A stretch of DNA of 64,000 nucleotides from contig OY848918.1 in the NCBI GenBank assembly GCA_963693285.1, positions 16,882,035 to 16,946,034 of the forward strand. The letters run 5' to 3'. The notes beneath the pieces were generated by a model. That model did not search any database, was not told the DNA's origin, and worked only from the letters and a program-made list of their open reading frames with translations. Numbering within the stretch: position 1 is the first letter of the stretch; the number at the start of each line of letters is the position of its first letter. Origin of the DNA: Xestospongia muta. Its lineage: Eukaryota; Porifera; Demospongiae; Haplosclerida; Petrosiidae. The position numbers and the translations under genes were made by a program. Shown in pieces: positions 11,838 to 24,690 of this stretch.

Positions 11838-12743
11838 ATGCAGGCGGTCTTACTGGCTTGCTATTTTGAGAAAAAAGACCGTGCCGCAGCAAGAGGTATT
11901 CATGTATTCACCTTTTCCCTCTGTCTACATAGGTCTTGGTAACTCAATGACTCTTTGTTGTTCACAACCAGTAGTAAGCAGCTGGAGGGTTTGATGCCAC
12001 GATGCATTCTATTTAAGCGAAAATAATTAACACCAATCAGCAATAATAATAATTATTATTTTAATTATCATAGTCTAGTACTAATATCTAACAAACGTAG
12101 AATTTGCTCTTTTTGTGTCCGAGGAGCTTGCTCTTACATCTTTTTATGGACACTTATACGACAGATTTGGAGCTGTATGTCCTGGTAAGAGACTAGGTAT
12201 CCATTTAATATTGAAGAATCCAAACAAGATGTAGTGAACATCAATTCACCAAAAAAGTGTTGACATAACTACAAGTGGTTAAGAGCTTGAGAAATGATCT
12301 CAACATGCTAACAATTATATCCTGTCAGATTATATGAAGGTCAATGAAGAATATTTTGACAGCAGATCTAACTGTAGTAATTATGCAACAAGTTTGAATT
12401 TTGAAATTTGGGATGAGAATAAATTAGAAGAGGAAAATAAAGGAGATGATGTGTTTACTACAGTAACGAATGTTTTGTTTGGTATATCATTGGTAAAGCA
12501 TATAGGTTATTAGATATATTTATTGTAAATACTTACATTATACCTAAGCAACCATAAAAAAGAAACAAAAACAAAATGATTCACTTTGAGTTTTGTCATG
12601 AAATTATTCAAGACCTGACAAGACAACTCCAAATGTTGTATTCTCTACCAATGTCAACAACAAAGTTCATAGAGAGAATGGATGAGACACCACATTATAT
12701 AGAGACATGGCAAAACAGAAATATTGCAAATGTACTATACTGA
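11838..12743 (+). pseudogene. Fragmentary plus-strand gene of unknown family
   Basis: Four coding-like pieces follow each other. A frame opening at 11838 reads MQAVLLACYFEKKDRAAARG and stops at 11940. Exon candidate 12101-12184 reads FVSEELALTSFYGHLYD and ends in phase 1 at G|GTAAGA. The next candidate begins at 12329 after TCCTGTCAG in matching phase and reads on to TAG at 12511, with a possible donor at 12493. A 55-codon frame at 12576-12743 starts MIHFEFCHEIIQ. The phase match across 12184/12329 supports a real spliced ancestor. No continuous gene can be assembled, so I treat it as broken. Function unknown. Confidence 0.4.
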
Positions 12744-15219
12744 AGAAGGCAAAAACACCTCATTCTTTTTATGGGTGACACATGCTCAGTTAATAACTAA
12801 TTTTGTGTCTTACTGACTTGCTTTCAGTTATATTATACTTAGAAAAACTACTGGCTATAGCAATAATGGTTATTGTAATGACCTTTTTCAGTCTTTGATG
12901 TCATTTAAAAACAGGTAATAAAAACTCCTTTTTATTATAAATAGTATAATGGTGAACATCTAGATCTATCTGATATTGAATATGTAAATATTATAATTTC
13001 AGTTGACATTGTAAAGCTCATCATCATTAGTTAAAATAAGGAGAATTAGTTGAAATATTAGAAAGTGCAAATATTATCATTGTACATGTGCAAAGTATAA
13101 TATTTTCACTGTAAAACAATCTTAAGATTATATTGAAGGGAGTTGGTGTGATAGACTGGATTTTTAGCAATTACAAGAATGAAAAATTAGGATGGCAAAA
13201 TCATTCAGCATTACTTGTGAAAAATTATTAGATTGTTGAGAAAACAATTTGCAGCCTGTGATAGGTACACACTGTCAATTCGTTTTGCTTTTCTTTTGTC
13301 TTTAAAGAACTAAAGTAATTTAGATACATTGTTTTGTAGTTAGTGTAGCTTATATTTAGAATAAAATTATGTTGCAAGGAAATATCTATCACTAGCAACA
13401 TTTCTTTGTAAATACCAAACCTGATATGCACATTAATTTTTTTTCCAAAAATGTTGACATTAACCACTTTTATAAGTTTTCTGTTTCACCTTTTCTTTTC
13501 TCTTAATCTGTGTTCTTAATAATCGTATTTAGTTTATTTCTTAAGTATGACTATATTTCACTTCTTTGTATATATGTTTTGTCATACAACTGCTTAGATT
13601 CCAGATTGCTATATTAACTTCTTATGTTTCAACGTAGTTTATTTTGAATTTTCGTTTTGTTTAAATATAGCAAAACTTCTTTAAAAACGTTGTGCACATA
13701 ATCTGGTTGTAGAGACTACATTATCAATTTTTATCCATACTTAAGCAGTTCTAACAGAGAGAACACCATCTAGCACTAATACCCAGTGCAGCTTTCAATA
13801 CAATTCAGAGATAAAAGTTCCACCTTTCACCTAAGTTGTCATGGAGCCAGAGTCTAACAAATAACTACCAAACTAATACTGCATTTCATTTACAACTCAT
13901 CAATCCATACTTACAACTAATGTAACATATGAATTTATGGAAAATGTTGTGAAAAGGAACACTTTAAAATAGTTTAATCACTTTGTAATTACCATATGAT
14001 AAGAATCAGAACAATGAGAGGAATATGAATATGTATTTGAATTAACCTACTAATAATTACAAAATGAATAAATCAATCTACAGAATGATTACTACTGAAC
14101 TCACATTATGATGTAACAACATTATCTTCAAAATCAATTATTAGGTGCCACTGCAATTATGAGTTCTAAAGTTAATGACCATATATTAATTCACATTTTA
14201 TCTTCAAAATATGGATCTCTTGTCTGTAATTTTAATTAAATATAAATGTAGCCTGATTTCCAATAAGGGTCCACTTCAATACAAGCAAATAAAAACACTT
14301 GCATGTCTGTGAGCATTTTAAAAAATAGAATGTTTACTAAATTTTGCATTCAAGTTATCTATTGCTTTGAAACTGAGATATAATGTAGTAAATGTCCATT
14401 GAAAATGTATGTTTGTGTACACAACAACTGTATGTTTTTGAGATGTTTTAATGGAAGTGGTCCCTTTTTGCAAGTCAGGTCACAAATGAATACATACATA
14501 TAGAAGAGTCGTACAAAATTAGTCATGGAGGTCTATAAATATAGTTGATGAAATTATTTCTTACATGATAGGCCACATTTTAATTGTTTTGCTTTCTTCA
14601 TTATCTTTCTTCTAACAATAAGGAAAGGAAACGTGATTATTTAAATTCTTTTTGATCAGTACCAATGTAGACTAATGTAGATAAACAAAATGTTAGTTTA
14701 CTACTGACCAAACATGACATAGAATTGATATTGTTATCAAGAATATTGTTTACTGTTGGTCCATGAGGAAGTGATGAAATTAATTACATAACTGCTTGCA
14801 TGTAACTGGCTATTAAAGATCTATAGATACTGTATAGTGTAAATATACCATGCTGCTACGTCCTGTATATGGGTGCTTATTGCTTAGATTTTACAACCAA
14901 TCACATCAATATACAACAAGCAGTGCTCATGTAAAACTAAATGTGTGTGGAACAACAAGGCCAAAGGAAGTCCTAACAAGTACATATAGATATGTGTATA
15001 TTTTGTTCACTAAGAATACAGCAGGTTTACTATCTACAAATTATATAGTGATAGGTCTTATAGGAAGCAATAGTAAAACCATGTAGAGTTAAGAAATTAC
15101 CCATTTACTCTGATATACATAGTAATAACTATTAACTATTGGTTATTTTGTTGAAATTTAACTTTTTTCTTTCTTATCAATTGTCTTTATTGGCATGTCT
15201 AAAGTAATAGCTAATACAT
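12744..15219. other. Intergenic, nothing supported
   Basis: AT-rich sequence with only short open frames lacking splice-like borders or recognisable motifs, including those at 13228-13467 and 14850-15086. I see no repeat with another part of the window. Confidence 0.5.
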
Positions 15220-15224
15220 CATAT

Positions 15225-15620
15225 ATGATCTAGGAACAGTCCAGAATGTTTTTTCTTCTTTCACATAAATTCATAAAATGATGATCCTTAGTTACATGAC
15301 TCAATAAGAATTAGAAACTATGACAGATAATGAACCAACTCCTGCTTCATAGGATAATATTCTTGATATCACAGAAGGACCTCTTCAGAAGAGAGTTCTT
15401 GCTCTTTATATTCGTCAAAAACTTAAAATAAGTAAGCAGTTGACTTGATAGTAGCTAATGTAAGCCATGAATTCAATGAAATTGGTCACTGTTACATGTT
15501 CATTGTATATGATCTAGGAACACTCCAGCAATTTTTATTCTTCTTTTACATAAATTCAATAAAATGATGTTGATCCTCAGCTACATGACTCAATAAGAAT
15601 GAGAAACTATGATAGATAAT
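15225..15620. repeat. Two direct copies of a ~110 bp block
   Basis: About 15225-15335 and 15508-15620 share the landmarks TATGATCTAGGAACA, a pyrimidine-rich CTTCTTT tract, ATAAAATGATG and ACATGACTCAATAAGAA. They are spaced about 285 bases apart, with small indels. This looks like a local duplication of a larger unknown element. Confidence 0.6.
15320..15432 (+). pseudogene. Coding-like fragment related to 21358-21440
   Basis: A frame from the ATG at 15320 is interrupted by one TAG and then reads DNILDITEGPLQKRVLAL. The same frame recurs at 21358-21440 as ILDITKGPSQNK, just before a piggyBac-like remnant. Two in-frame copies suggest a once-coding mobile element part. The identity is uncertain. 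Confidence 0.35.
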
Positions 15621-16976
15621 GTTTCTTGTTTCAATGTTTTCCTATTAGTTTTGTTAATTTCATTGGTTGTCATAAGATTGTGTGATCCCTTATCCAGTGT
15701 ATCATATATTTAAAACTATAGTATATATAGTTAGCCTTAGAGTTTTTATCCATTGTATAAATATAATTAAAATGAAACTTTTTGATGATCTGATTCAATT
15801 TCATAAAAAATTGAAACTGTTTTCTTATACTTAGATCTAGAACACATCAAACAACATTAAGAACGTATCTGCTAACATTTAGAACTTGTCAAATAGTTAC
15901 CAGATTACGTTTTGTGTATTATTTGTGTAGTCAATTGTTATGTTAGAGCAGTGACCAAAGATAAGCGTGACTAGATTTTCTGGCTTAATCAAGTTTGATT
16001 TCTCTTCAGTTGACTGTTCTGTCATTCAACGACAACTACTTTTTGGAGAAATTATAAATTTTTACATTATCATAAAATTCCAAAGGTTTTTGTTCACTAC
16101 AATTACTAGAAACATGTAGAATTTAAGATAATACACCAATTTATACAGTTAATTATAGAAGCCATTGAATATCACAGTAATTATATGTCATATTGATGGC
16201 TTTCATAATAATATTTATAATACAAATTTGTGTATTCTAATCAACTTAAAGGCTTCTAGTGGCACTTAGTTTATTTTGACTAGGTAGTACTGCTGCATAT
16301 ACATGGTATGATTAGTTTTATTCTTTGTATTAGTTACATTTTTGAATAACTAAAGATATGGTGGCCATATCAATTAACATGGCACTATAAAATATGGACT
16401 AAAAAAGTCATGTTTCTGACTCTTTACCAAATAAAACATAATTAACATATAAACACATGTCCTCTTTGTGATAATACACAATATAGTGACTTTATAAATA
16501 TGGCATATATATAGCTATGACATGGTATTTCTTTTACAATTAGTTATAAATGGACAACCTCATACATATTTGTAACAGCCACATTCATGAGCAGGGATAT
16601 CAGTGAAACAACAATATTGTCATACCATGAGATAGGATGTCAATGAAATAGCAATACTGTCAATGTGACAAAATAAGTGTTAGTAAAAAAACCAACAACA
16701 AAGCTAAGAGCCAATTAAATTACATAATTATATTTATTAAAGAGACACTAATTTAATCTTTTTCTCACAACAGCTCAATGTTGCAATTTCCATAGGTACT
16801 AAAAAAAATAAATATTGCTACATGAAAAATCAGAAACACCATTATTATAAGTTATAAACATAAACGCTAAAATAAAATGAAACTGAAGAAAATTCTTACT
16901 GTAAAAGTATCTGAATAAGAAAGTAAGACACTGAAGAGAAATGAATGGAGGAAGAGAGAAAGAGAGATAGGAAGTA
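15621..16976. other. Intergenic, nothing supported
   Basis: No coding frame, splice-bounded block or internal repeat was found in this AT-rich stretch. Confidence 0.45.
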
Positions 16977-17345
16977 CTTTCTTGAAACTATCATCTTTTG
17001 TTACTATTAAAAATTATCATCTACTCTTATATAGTTGCAGAATACACCACTGATTACTGCATCTGCAAATGGACAGACAGAGGTGGTGTTGTTCTTATTA
17101 CAACATTATGCAAATTGTAATTCCACTAACGTGGTGATTGTTCATATATAGCAACAATACTGCTGTAATGTATATATGTATACATTGTACATGTATATGT
17201 ATACATGTGAACTGTATATATATACGTAATATTGTCATTTGATAGTATTTATATTTTTGAATGGTATTCTAAATACAGTGACACTATTTCACCTCTATGA
17301 CAAATCAGATATTTTATATCATGTATTATGTCATGTAATTTGCTG
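16977..17345 (+). repeat. Dispersed copy of an ankyrin exon with its flanking introns
   Basis: About 370 bases here match 48377-48735 inside copy B, covering the end of one intron, the whole exon and the start of the next intron. The first 75 bases after the exon are nearly identical between the two places, while the exon itself differs at 28 of 99 positions. Confidence 0.75.
17035..17133 (+). CDS. Orphan ankyrin exon
   Basis: This open 99-nt stretch after a TATATAG acceptor encodes one 33-residue ankyrin unit reading LQNTPLITASANGQTEVV at its start. No partner exons lie around it. The site after it is GTGATT where copy B has GTTAGT, so the donor is weakened. It may be an exon of a dead gene copy, a transposed module or a distant alternative exon. 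The reading frame remains open, which argues for recent origin or constraint. Confidence 0.55.
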
Positions 17346-17474
17346 AAAAAATCTGCTAATAACTGATCTAATAGTCAAATGTAGTATATATATTCATTAT
17401 GACGATGTTCAATAGTGTTGTCAGGTCAGTATATTCTAAATTATTGGGAATACCTATGTTATATAGAATATATC

Positions 17475-17562
17475 ATATGAGGGGTGTGATTGAAATGTTC
17501 ATGCAGCAAAAGCTACAGCCATGTGCTTTATAATCATTTCAACCACACCCCTCGTGTAATAT
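17475..17562. mobile_element. Short foldback element (MITE-like)
   Basis: Arms ATATGAGGGGTGTGATTG at 17475-17497 and the matching inverse at 17535-17562 enclose about 37 bases. The GC-rich arm core GAGGGGTGTG stands out from the AT-rich background. Flanking ATAT-type repeats could be target-site duplication. Confidence 0.5.
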
Positions 17563-18326
17563 ATTTCAATTAAAAAGAGCACAGAACAGTGGTTATGTGA
17601 TTTGTTATGTGGTTTGGATAATAAGAGTCACTTGATGAAGACACAAAGAGATTTGGAAATTGTTTTATATATTTGTAAATATTGTAAGCATTGGAAATAG
17701 CAATGCAGTCATATCAATGACAACATATCAGTACTACATGACAAATACAATAAAAGTATACTAGTATTGGATATGATGCAATGTCAGTGCCTTGGATATA
17801 CTAATTCACTATACTGCATTACTCAACCTTACTGTTATGACTGTACTTAATGGAGTGCTATATCCATACTAATACTTTATATAATAGATTATAACATACA
17901 TGAAAATATCTCTACTTATACTTCAAGTATTGAATGATGTTCATATATGTACTGTTACAAGGAAATATGTGTCACTAAACAAAATATTGAAGTTTTGTTA
18001 TATTTACTAGAAAAGTCTAGACTGTCTGTCTTCTTGTACATGATATGTTAGTATATGTAACAAAAGCTGGTTACATTGACAGTACTGAAAGGTCACACAA
18101 CTATATAGTCATTAATGATTAGTATTCAAAGAATATTTGTCTATATTGCTACATCTTCATTAACCTATCTTTATACAAATTAACTTAAATTTTACCTGTA
18201 ATATGGAGGATGTTAATATGATATTACTACATCTTATATTGTTTAGTGGTACTAAATGACTAGCAGTTGTTAAAGCATTAGTTTAGGTGTGGAAATATAT
18301 ACCTGAAAATATCATCATTATTAAAT

Positions 18327-18379
18327 AACAGTCCCTGTTTATTACAATAAAATTTTTATTGTAATAAACAGGGACTGTT
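18327..18379. repeat. Perfect 53-nt palindrome
   Basis: Two 26-nt arms beginning AACAGTCCCTGTTTATTAC are exact inverse complements around a single central T. The right arm overlaps the left inverted repeat of the element at 18354-18796, so the left arm looks like an extra inverted copy of that terminus. Confidence 0.9.
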
Positions 18380-18796
18380 TTAGAAGGTTAGAAATTTGGA
18401 AAGAATGCTTAGTTAAAAGCTGTTAATGTGCTTTTTATTGACAATGTCTTCAGTTACAGTGAAGCTTTAGTTAATCATGCACACCATCAATATGCTCTAT
18501 ATAACAATTGATAAACTAATTAATTACTAAGCATGCCAGAGGTTAACATGTGAAGTTAAACTTTATTTCTTTCTATGTCGTAGATATTAGCAAATTGTCA
18601 CTAATTTGTAATATAATAGTAATTGATATTGTTGAGAGATATCATGTAGGTCTTTATAATATAGAAAACGTTACCAGGAATTCTTTTTGTGTTAATTATT
18701 TCAAACCAATCAATCACCAAAGCAATATCTTTCAACTAAGCATTCCTTCAAAATCCTAACCTTCTAAAACAATGCCTGTTCATTGCAATAATAATA
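18354..18796. mobile_element. MITE with long terminal inverted repeats
   Basis: The left end (18354-18412) and right end (18736-18796) are inverse copies at roughly 80% identity. The shared core GTTTTAGAAGGTTA is followed by a GAATGCTTAG end. About 320 bases lie between them with no transposase. ATTGTAATAA and ATTGCAATAA at the outer edges are consistent with the ends or target duplications. The superfamily is not clear. Confidence 0.6.
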
Positions 18797-18799
18797 AGA

Positions 18800-20494
18800 T
18801 GATTTGCACTGACAGTAATTGCTGACTTAATGTTTACTGGAGTAGAATATTTATGTTATACACTCTACATTCTCATTTTATTGTAATCAGTATAGTTCAG
18901 TTACATATCAAGTTGTTATATTAGACATTATTGCAATATTTTCAGTGGTCTTGTACATCAATGTACATGTGATGTTTATAGATGTAATATTAAGTAGTAT
19001 TATGATTAATTCACTCGTGTTTACTATCATTGAGATATCGACCTTTCATATAACAGACTCAATAACCAATGGAACCTGATTAGTTCATTTGACCAATAAT
19101 TCATAATTGCACTGCAATAATATACTGTAATTATACATACAACAAGTTATGTTTAGACAATATCTAGCTTCTATATGCAATGTAGTATATTTCTTTCTTA
19201 TGTACTTTAGTAACAAGGATGTGTAGTGCATCTGTTGGTGGTTACCTACTTACATAATTATTATCAGTAATGTCTTGTCAACAATAGTGTATTAGAAATT
19301 AAGATGTCAAAAAGCTAGAACATTTGTTGGATAATGAACCAACAAATCTTGCTTCATGGGACAGATGTAGCAGCAATTAATGTAGTGAGCAAAGAGATGC
19401 TGACATACACTTTGAATATGAACAGACATGCTTACAAATAAAACATTACCCATGCAATTGCTTATAGTAAACGGAGTCATGGTATTTTCAACCATCCTTA
19501 AATACAGGAATGATCCATTTTAATTTCAAATTAAAGCCATTGGGTTTTCAGCTGAATATCTAGGCTCTGAAAACTATCCTGTAGCCAGCTATACGTATAA
19601 AGTATGCCAAACATACCTTCTATCTAAATCTGCTCAGTCTGTCATAATCAATATCATACATTGATATATGTATTTGTAATATAATTATGAAGATAGCTAT
19701 ACAGTTATCAGTCTATTACTTTAGCATTATCTGATAATAAAACTACAAGCTATGTTAAGAATATTCAAACACAGTTCTTGGTGAGATCAAAAAAGCTTTA
19801 CAATCAATAATAATGAATATATAGCAGGAAATAGATACATTGAAAATGAAGATTGGTTGTCTCTTTGAATGGTGTGTGCATATTTGTTAGATTATTTTAT
19901 CTTTTATTTAATTGTACATAATAAATCTCACTTGATTAATATGTAACAATTCTTTATGCACCATGTGTAAGTGTAACATGGGCCATCATGGAATATAGTT
20001 TGTATATTTTGTGATCATTCAACAATCATTGTACATCTCTACCATCCATTATTCAACTGATCCTTTTACATTTACTGGTTTAATTGTTAGATAACTCAAT
20101 GTGTCTTTTTAGCTATGGTTATAGCTCTTTTTAAGAAGCATATCATATCATATTTTAATTTTCATGATTATCATTTAGTAGAGATTAAAAAAAGGAATTG
20201 TTTGGTTATGTTGAAGTAGTTTAATATGTCTACTTTACTAGATAGAAATATACTATTCTGGCCATCTTGTGAAGTGCTTTTTTATCAAACATATCATTTT
20301 TGAAGCAAATAATAAATACTGTAGTGAATAAATTAATTTCTGTATAAGATGATTCTCTTGATACACATTCAGTTCAAACATCAGTGATAGATCAATGATA
20401 TTATTTTTAATATTGGAACAAGAGTATAGTTCTTAAAAAATTGTTAATAATTACTTCATGTACTTTAGTGCTTTACATGACTATAGGAAATTGA
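18800..20494. other. Intergenic, nothing supported
   Basis: AT-rich with no supported gene. The short minus-strand frame at 19307-19495 has no motif or homologous partner. Confidence 0.45.
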
Positions 20495-20720
20495 AGACTT
20501 TATAGAATGTATCGCAGCAAAACAGAACACAGTAAGCAGGTTATTTGGCTACCAAACGTGATTAGTCAGATAAGTGTTTATAGTTTAAAGTTCTTAAATT
20601 TAGTAGTTGTGTTGTGGTGGTCAAGGTGTTGCACAGTAATACAAATATGCTATAAGAAGCAATGTTAGATAAGTACACATGAGCAATAATAACGCTGCGT
20701 GTTTTTTTTGTTTTAAAACA
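20495..20720 (+). repeat. Diverged copy of 22494-22712
   Basis: The two blocks share TGATTAGTCA, GTGGTGGTCAAGGTGTT and AAGCAATGTT in the same order and orientation, about 2 kb apart. In the downstream copy the block continues a piggyBac-like reading frame, so both are probably remnants of one transposon family. Confidence 0.55.
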
Positions 20721-21357
20721 GCTGTGAAGTACCACTAGACAAAACTTAGTTGTTCTGTCAATACTGGATCTGACATTGTAATATTACATGTTGGCCATGA
20801 ATGACAGTCTGATATTTCCAAGTAAAAGAACTTTTAAAACTAGATACATGTATTGAGAACATATTGATACAGACAATGTCCTTAGAATATTTTGATACTT
20901 TCTATCATTAAAACTTATCTATTTGATTTGTTTTAAGTGAAGCTCAATATGTAAGTAAGACTGGAATATTCAAATTATTAATAATAATAATGTAATAAGT
21001 AAAAGAGAATAATCTCAGTAATATGAAAAATGGATGATGCATAAAAATGGTAAAGTGGTAACAACTGTATTAATCAACAAAATTATTAAATGTGTTTAAA
21101 GTTGATAGAGTACATTGATTACAAACAGTGCTACCTCAATTTTAAACAAGAATCTGAGAGAAAGAAAATTTTGACTTTATGTACAACAAAATTAATATTT
21201 TTTTTAGTTCCAATTTGTCATTATGTCCCATAGCATTATGTATTAATTTTGACTGACCTAGTCTTCCAAACTCTCTTGCAGACTTCAATGCCTCCTTTAG
21301 TTTTCTGTTAAATCTACTTGTCTCTATATGCTCGGCTATATACAGTATCCTATACTA

Positions 21358-22560
21358 TATATTCTTGATATCACAAAGGGACCTTCTCAGAATAAAAAAA
21401 ATATCGTATTTATAATTTATCAAAAACATAAACCAATTAATTAATTTATGATTTAACAGAAATAATAAAACTGTGCCTATGGTGTTATTATGAATTGAAA
21501 TCAGTCACTGTTACATACTTGACAACACACTATACAACTTCACTTTTATCACTACTACTGCTACTACTTCCACAGTTTCTATTCTCAACTTCAATTTCTA
21601 CTACTGTTCGTCTATCACTTCCTACTACTACTGCTACTGATATTTCTCCATTTCAAGAAACACCAGGACCAATGAGCAACATTTCTGGAACAAAACATAT
21701 CCATTTTTATAAACAACAATTGACAGACAATTTAAGTAATGAAATATTGCATCGAACCTCTATGGTCAGCAGTATCTTCACTTTCATGATGGTCACCTTC
21801 AGCAACATCCTTGATAACATGATTTTGTAAAACTTAAATTCAACCTCAGAGAGCTCTATAACTTTCTAGCATTAGCAATCAACATGGTCCTTATCAGTTT
21901 GTCATCTAATCAAAGTTATTAATGCAAAAGTTGACCGCTTCTCAATAATAGTTTTGGCAAAGTTGGCAAAGTAAGTGCTTAAGATAGGTTTCTTCTTTCT
22001 TAAATTTCTTAATTTATTAATGCATTTCCTATGAACAAAGTAGACATGATCACTTATTCAAAATTCATCAAATCATCACTCACCTGATTAGTCAGTTCCA
22101 ATCATCAAACACTCTGATCCATAACTGTTGTGTTGATGAAAGCATTAGCAGTTATAAGTGTTGACTCTCTTTTCTTCAATACTTTCCCAAAAAGCCACAC
22201 AAATGATAGCTTTAATCTTACTGGTGCCAAAAGTGGCTACACATGGAACTGGGACACCTATACTGGAAATCTTAGGACCATGCATGATGGTGACTTACCA
22301 TTGACAAGTTAAGTAGCTATTTCCCAAACAAGTGACCTGGTAAAAGGTACAATGTTTTTGACAACTGCTACACAGGACTGTACTAATGCAAACAGTTATT
22401 TGAAAATGGTGTTAAAAGTTGTGACACAGTATGTTGTAGGATAATTTTTAATTTACTTTTATGGAGTTTAATACTTTGCATGATGAAATGAAAGGCTTTG
22501 TAGAATCCATGACAACACAAGAAGGTGGCAAACAAGTTTTTGTGGCCACAAAAGTTGATT
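21358..22560 (+). pseudogene. piggyBac-like transposase remnant
   Basis: Plus-strand pieces appear in the order expected for a piggyBac (PGBD-type) transposase. SPFQETPGPMSN near 21645 matches the usual N-terminal motif. AKSGYTWNWDTYTGN near 22225 matches the conserved GYVxxFxVYTG block. NVFDNCYTGLY followed by QLFENGV near 22350-22410 matches the DNYYTSxxL block and contains a stop. GKQVFVATKVD near 22530 matches a later strand. Frames differ between pieces and stops interrupt them, so it is dead. The open frame at 21495-21830 includes the first motif. Confidence 0.5.
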
Positions 22561-22724
22561 AGTCACAACATTGTACATAGTTAAAAGTTTTCAAATTCAG
22601 TTGTTGTACTGTGGTGGTCAAGGTGTTACACAGTAATATGCTATTACAAGCAATGTTTGCTAAATACAAATGATCAATGCATAATAACACTGGATGGTTT
22701 TTAGTTTGTAAATACGTTATCTAG

Positions 22725-22971
22725 GGTCAGTTGCTGTTCATTGTCCAGGCAAGAAAACTGTATACAAAAGAAGTTATTTCTGAGAATATTTACAAAAAGG
22801 TTAAGGACAACAAAACAAGAGACACAACTTCAGATCATCTTGATAGGGTTATTGATAATCTACAGGATAATGTTAAACAATGCTAGTACCTTCACAAACT
22901 TGATAGATATTTAAGAAATGATAGTTTAAATTGACATGACTTAGCTGACAAAATAATGTCAAAATATAAAA
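22725..22971 (+). pseudogene. CARD-like death-fold exon with two stops
   Basis: One frame stays in phase for about 80 codons, reading LLFIVQARKLYTKEVISENI and then helices with LDRVIDNLQDNVKQ and HDLADKIMSKY. It is broken by TAG at 22884 and one TGA. The spacing of hydrophobic residues and the Leu-rich helices fit a caspase-recruitment (CARD) or related death-fold domain. It lies in the same neighbourhood as the death-domain genes. The fold call is by eye only. Confidence 0.4.
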
Positions 22972-23440
22972 GTACAATAAATTATTTTGTAACTCTTATG
23001 AAGTTTATTAATTACTTTGTTTAGAATTGGCTACATCAAAGCGTTTAAAGATAGTTTGCAACTTTTCAAGTTACAAGCCAACATCCACTTTACATAGTTT
23101 ACACATTATAAGATAATCATAATATGTCAATATTTTTACTTTGTTATATTAAATAAAGTCAGTTAGTGAAATGTCTTGCACTTAAATTCTAAAAAAGTGT
23201 TATTTATGATTGCATGTATTTAATATATTTATTATAAACATAATTCTTACAATATATGATGTAGCTCATTTCTAAATTATTGATTGCTCGTCAATATTTA
23301 CTATTAAAATACTATCTGCGAAAGGATCCGTACCGAGCCTCGCCCATTTTAATTGCAAATCAGGGAATCTCTTTTAGCACGAGGAGGCAATGTTTAACAA
23401 AGAACAATTTAGTTTCTACCGAACTCTAGTTCAGATGGCT

Positions 23441-23572
23441 TAGTTTCTCAGTATAAGTGATCCAGATACATTACAGCAGATGATGGAGGACATTGATATC
23501 AACTACAGTGATGATCGTTTTGAAGGTACTGGTTATGTGAATGATGACAATTGTTTTTTGATAAAAAAGTAG
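23441..23572 (+). other. Short acidic open frame
   Basis: A frame without ATG at its start reads SDPDTLQQMMEDIDINYSDD and has a donor-like GAAG|GTACTG. Similar acidic text (EMFLQNLEDISVE) occurs near 24850 before a GTTAGT site, and a possible exon with LPLTDSLSDLKDTNRG lies near 25095. These could be parts of one decayed gene. Support is weak. Confidence 0.2.
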
Positions 23573-23654
23573 AATAGAGTCACCGTAGAAAAGTGGTTTC
23601 TTTGAGTAGTTGTTTCAGACAATTAATACTTATCCTAGGTAGTTTGATAGGAAA

Positions 23655-23860
23655 CATATTTCAAGATGCTTTATTAATAATGAAATTAATAGAGCATCTT
23701 GAAATTTCAAGATAGACAGGATACTATTGAGTCTAATGATAGAATAATGTACAGCATCTTGAAATTTCAAGATATCAAACTATAAAATTAGAATGTTAGA
23801 ATCATCTTTAATAGAAAAATCAATAAAATTGTCTTGAAATATCAAGACAGCACACTGTGA
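23655..23860. repeat. Cluster of CTTGAAATTTCAAG palindromes
   Basis: ATCTTGAAATTTCAAGAT occurs twice (near 23695 and 23756), and a variant GTCTTGAAATATCAAGAC occurs near 23831. Positions 23660-23706 form a hairpin with arms ATTTCAAGATGCTTTATTAA and one mismatch. It may be nested MITE ends. Confidence 0.55.
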
Positions 23861-24586
23861 TTTTTAATGTAAACATTCTATAATGGTAAGTAATCTCAAT
23901 ATTAGGGCTTATAGTTATACAGTAATATTAAAAGACTTACATCAACATCTGTGTTTACATCTTCACATACATTTTCAGTGTCGTCGTCCACTATTTCTTA
24001 TTCAACAACTTCTCAACTTAAGTCATATCTCCAAATAATGTAATGACTGCTGTATATCATTCTTCTCTCCATAAGTAGGCAACATAGCCAACAAAATCAT
24101 GATAATTATTAATAAAATTTCGCAGAAAAGTATATATCTGTTATTATCTGGTGAAGAGCCCATATAAAGGAAGTAATTGTCTTTCCCAGTCACGTTATTA
24201 TTGAGGTTATAAAAATCATTTTCATCATTGAAGATAATGTAAATGTTCAATGATTGCAAACACTCATTACCATGATGAGAAGTAATAAGAACTGGATCAA
24301 CTACTGGCTGAACCATCAAACGTTTACATTAAATAAAATAAAAAAGTAACTTAAACTTTGTTAACATAATATTTTTTTTTAGGTTTTTTTCCTTTGTTTT
24401 ATGAAAGCTACTTCTACTGTCATACTTCCATCTACTAGTAACTCTTCTAAGACTTGTTTTTTGTACTTACCACTATCACACAATGATCATCCTCCTTTCT
24501 GTAAGTAAATGTGTTTGTCTTCACCTGGCTCAAACCACCACTCTCTTCACACAAGTTGACTCTAACTACACCGAGATATTATACTA

Positions 24587-24690
24587 CAAATTGTGAGTCT
24601 CAGTTAGATGATAATTTATCAGCAGGCAAGCTGTTATTTCACATGTGTATATAACATAATACCTTTCTTGATTTATATCAAATGTATATA
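24587..24690 (+). repeat. Direct repeat with 27273-27380
   Basis: The pair shares TGTGAGTCTCAGTTA, TCAGCAGG, AAGCT and TATATAACATAATAC in the same order, about 2.7 kb apart and flanking the LTR element and its surroundings. They could be ends of a larger, older insertion. Confidence 0.5.
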
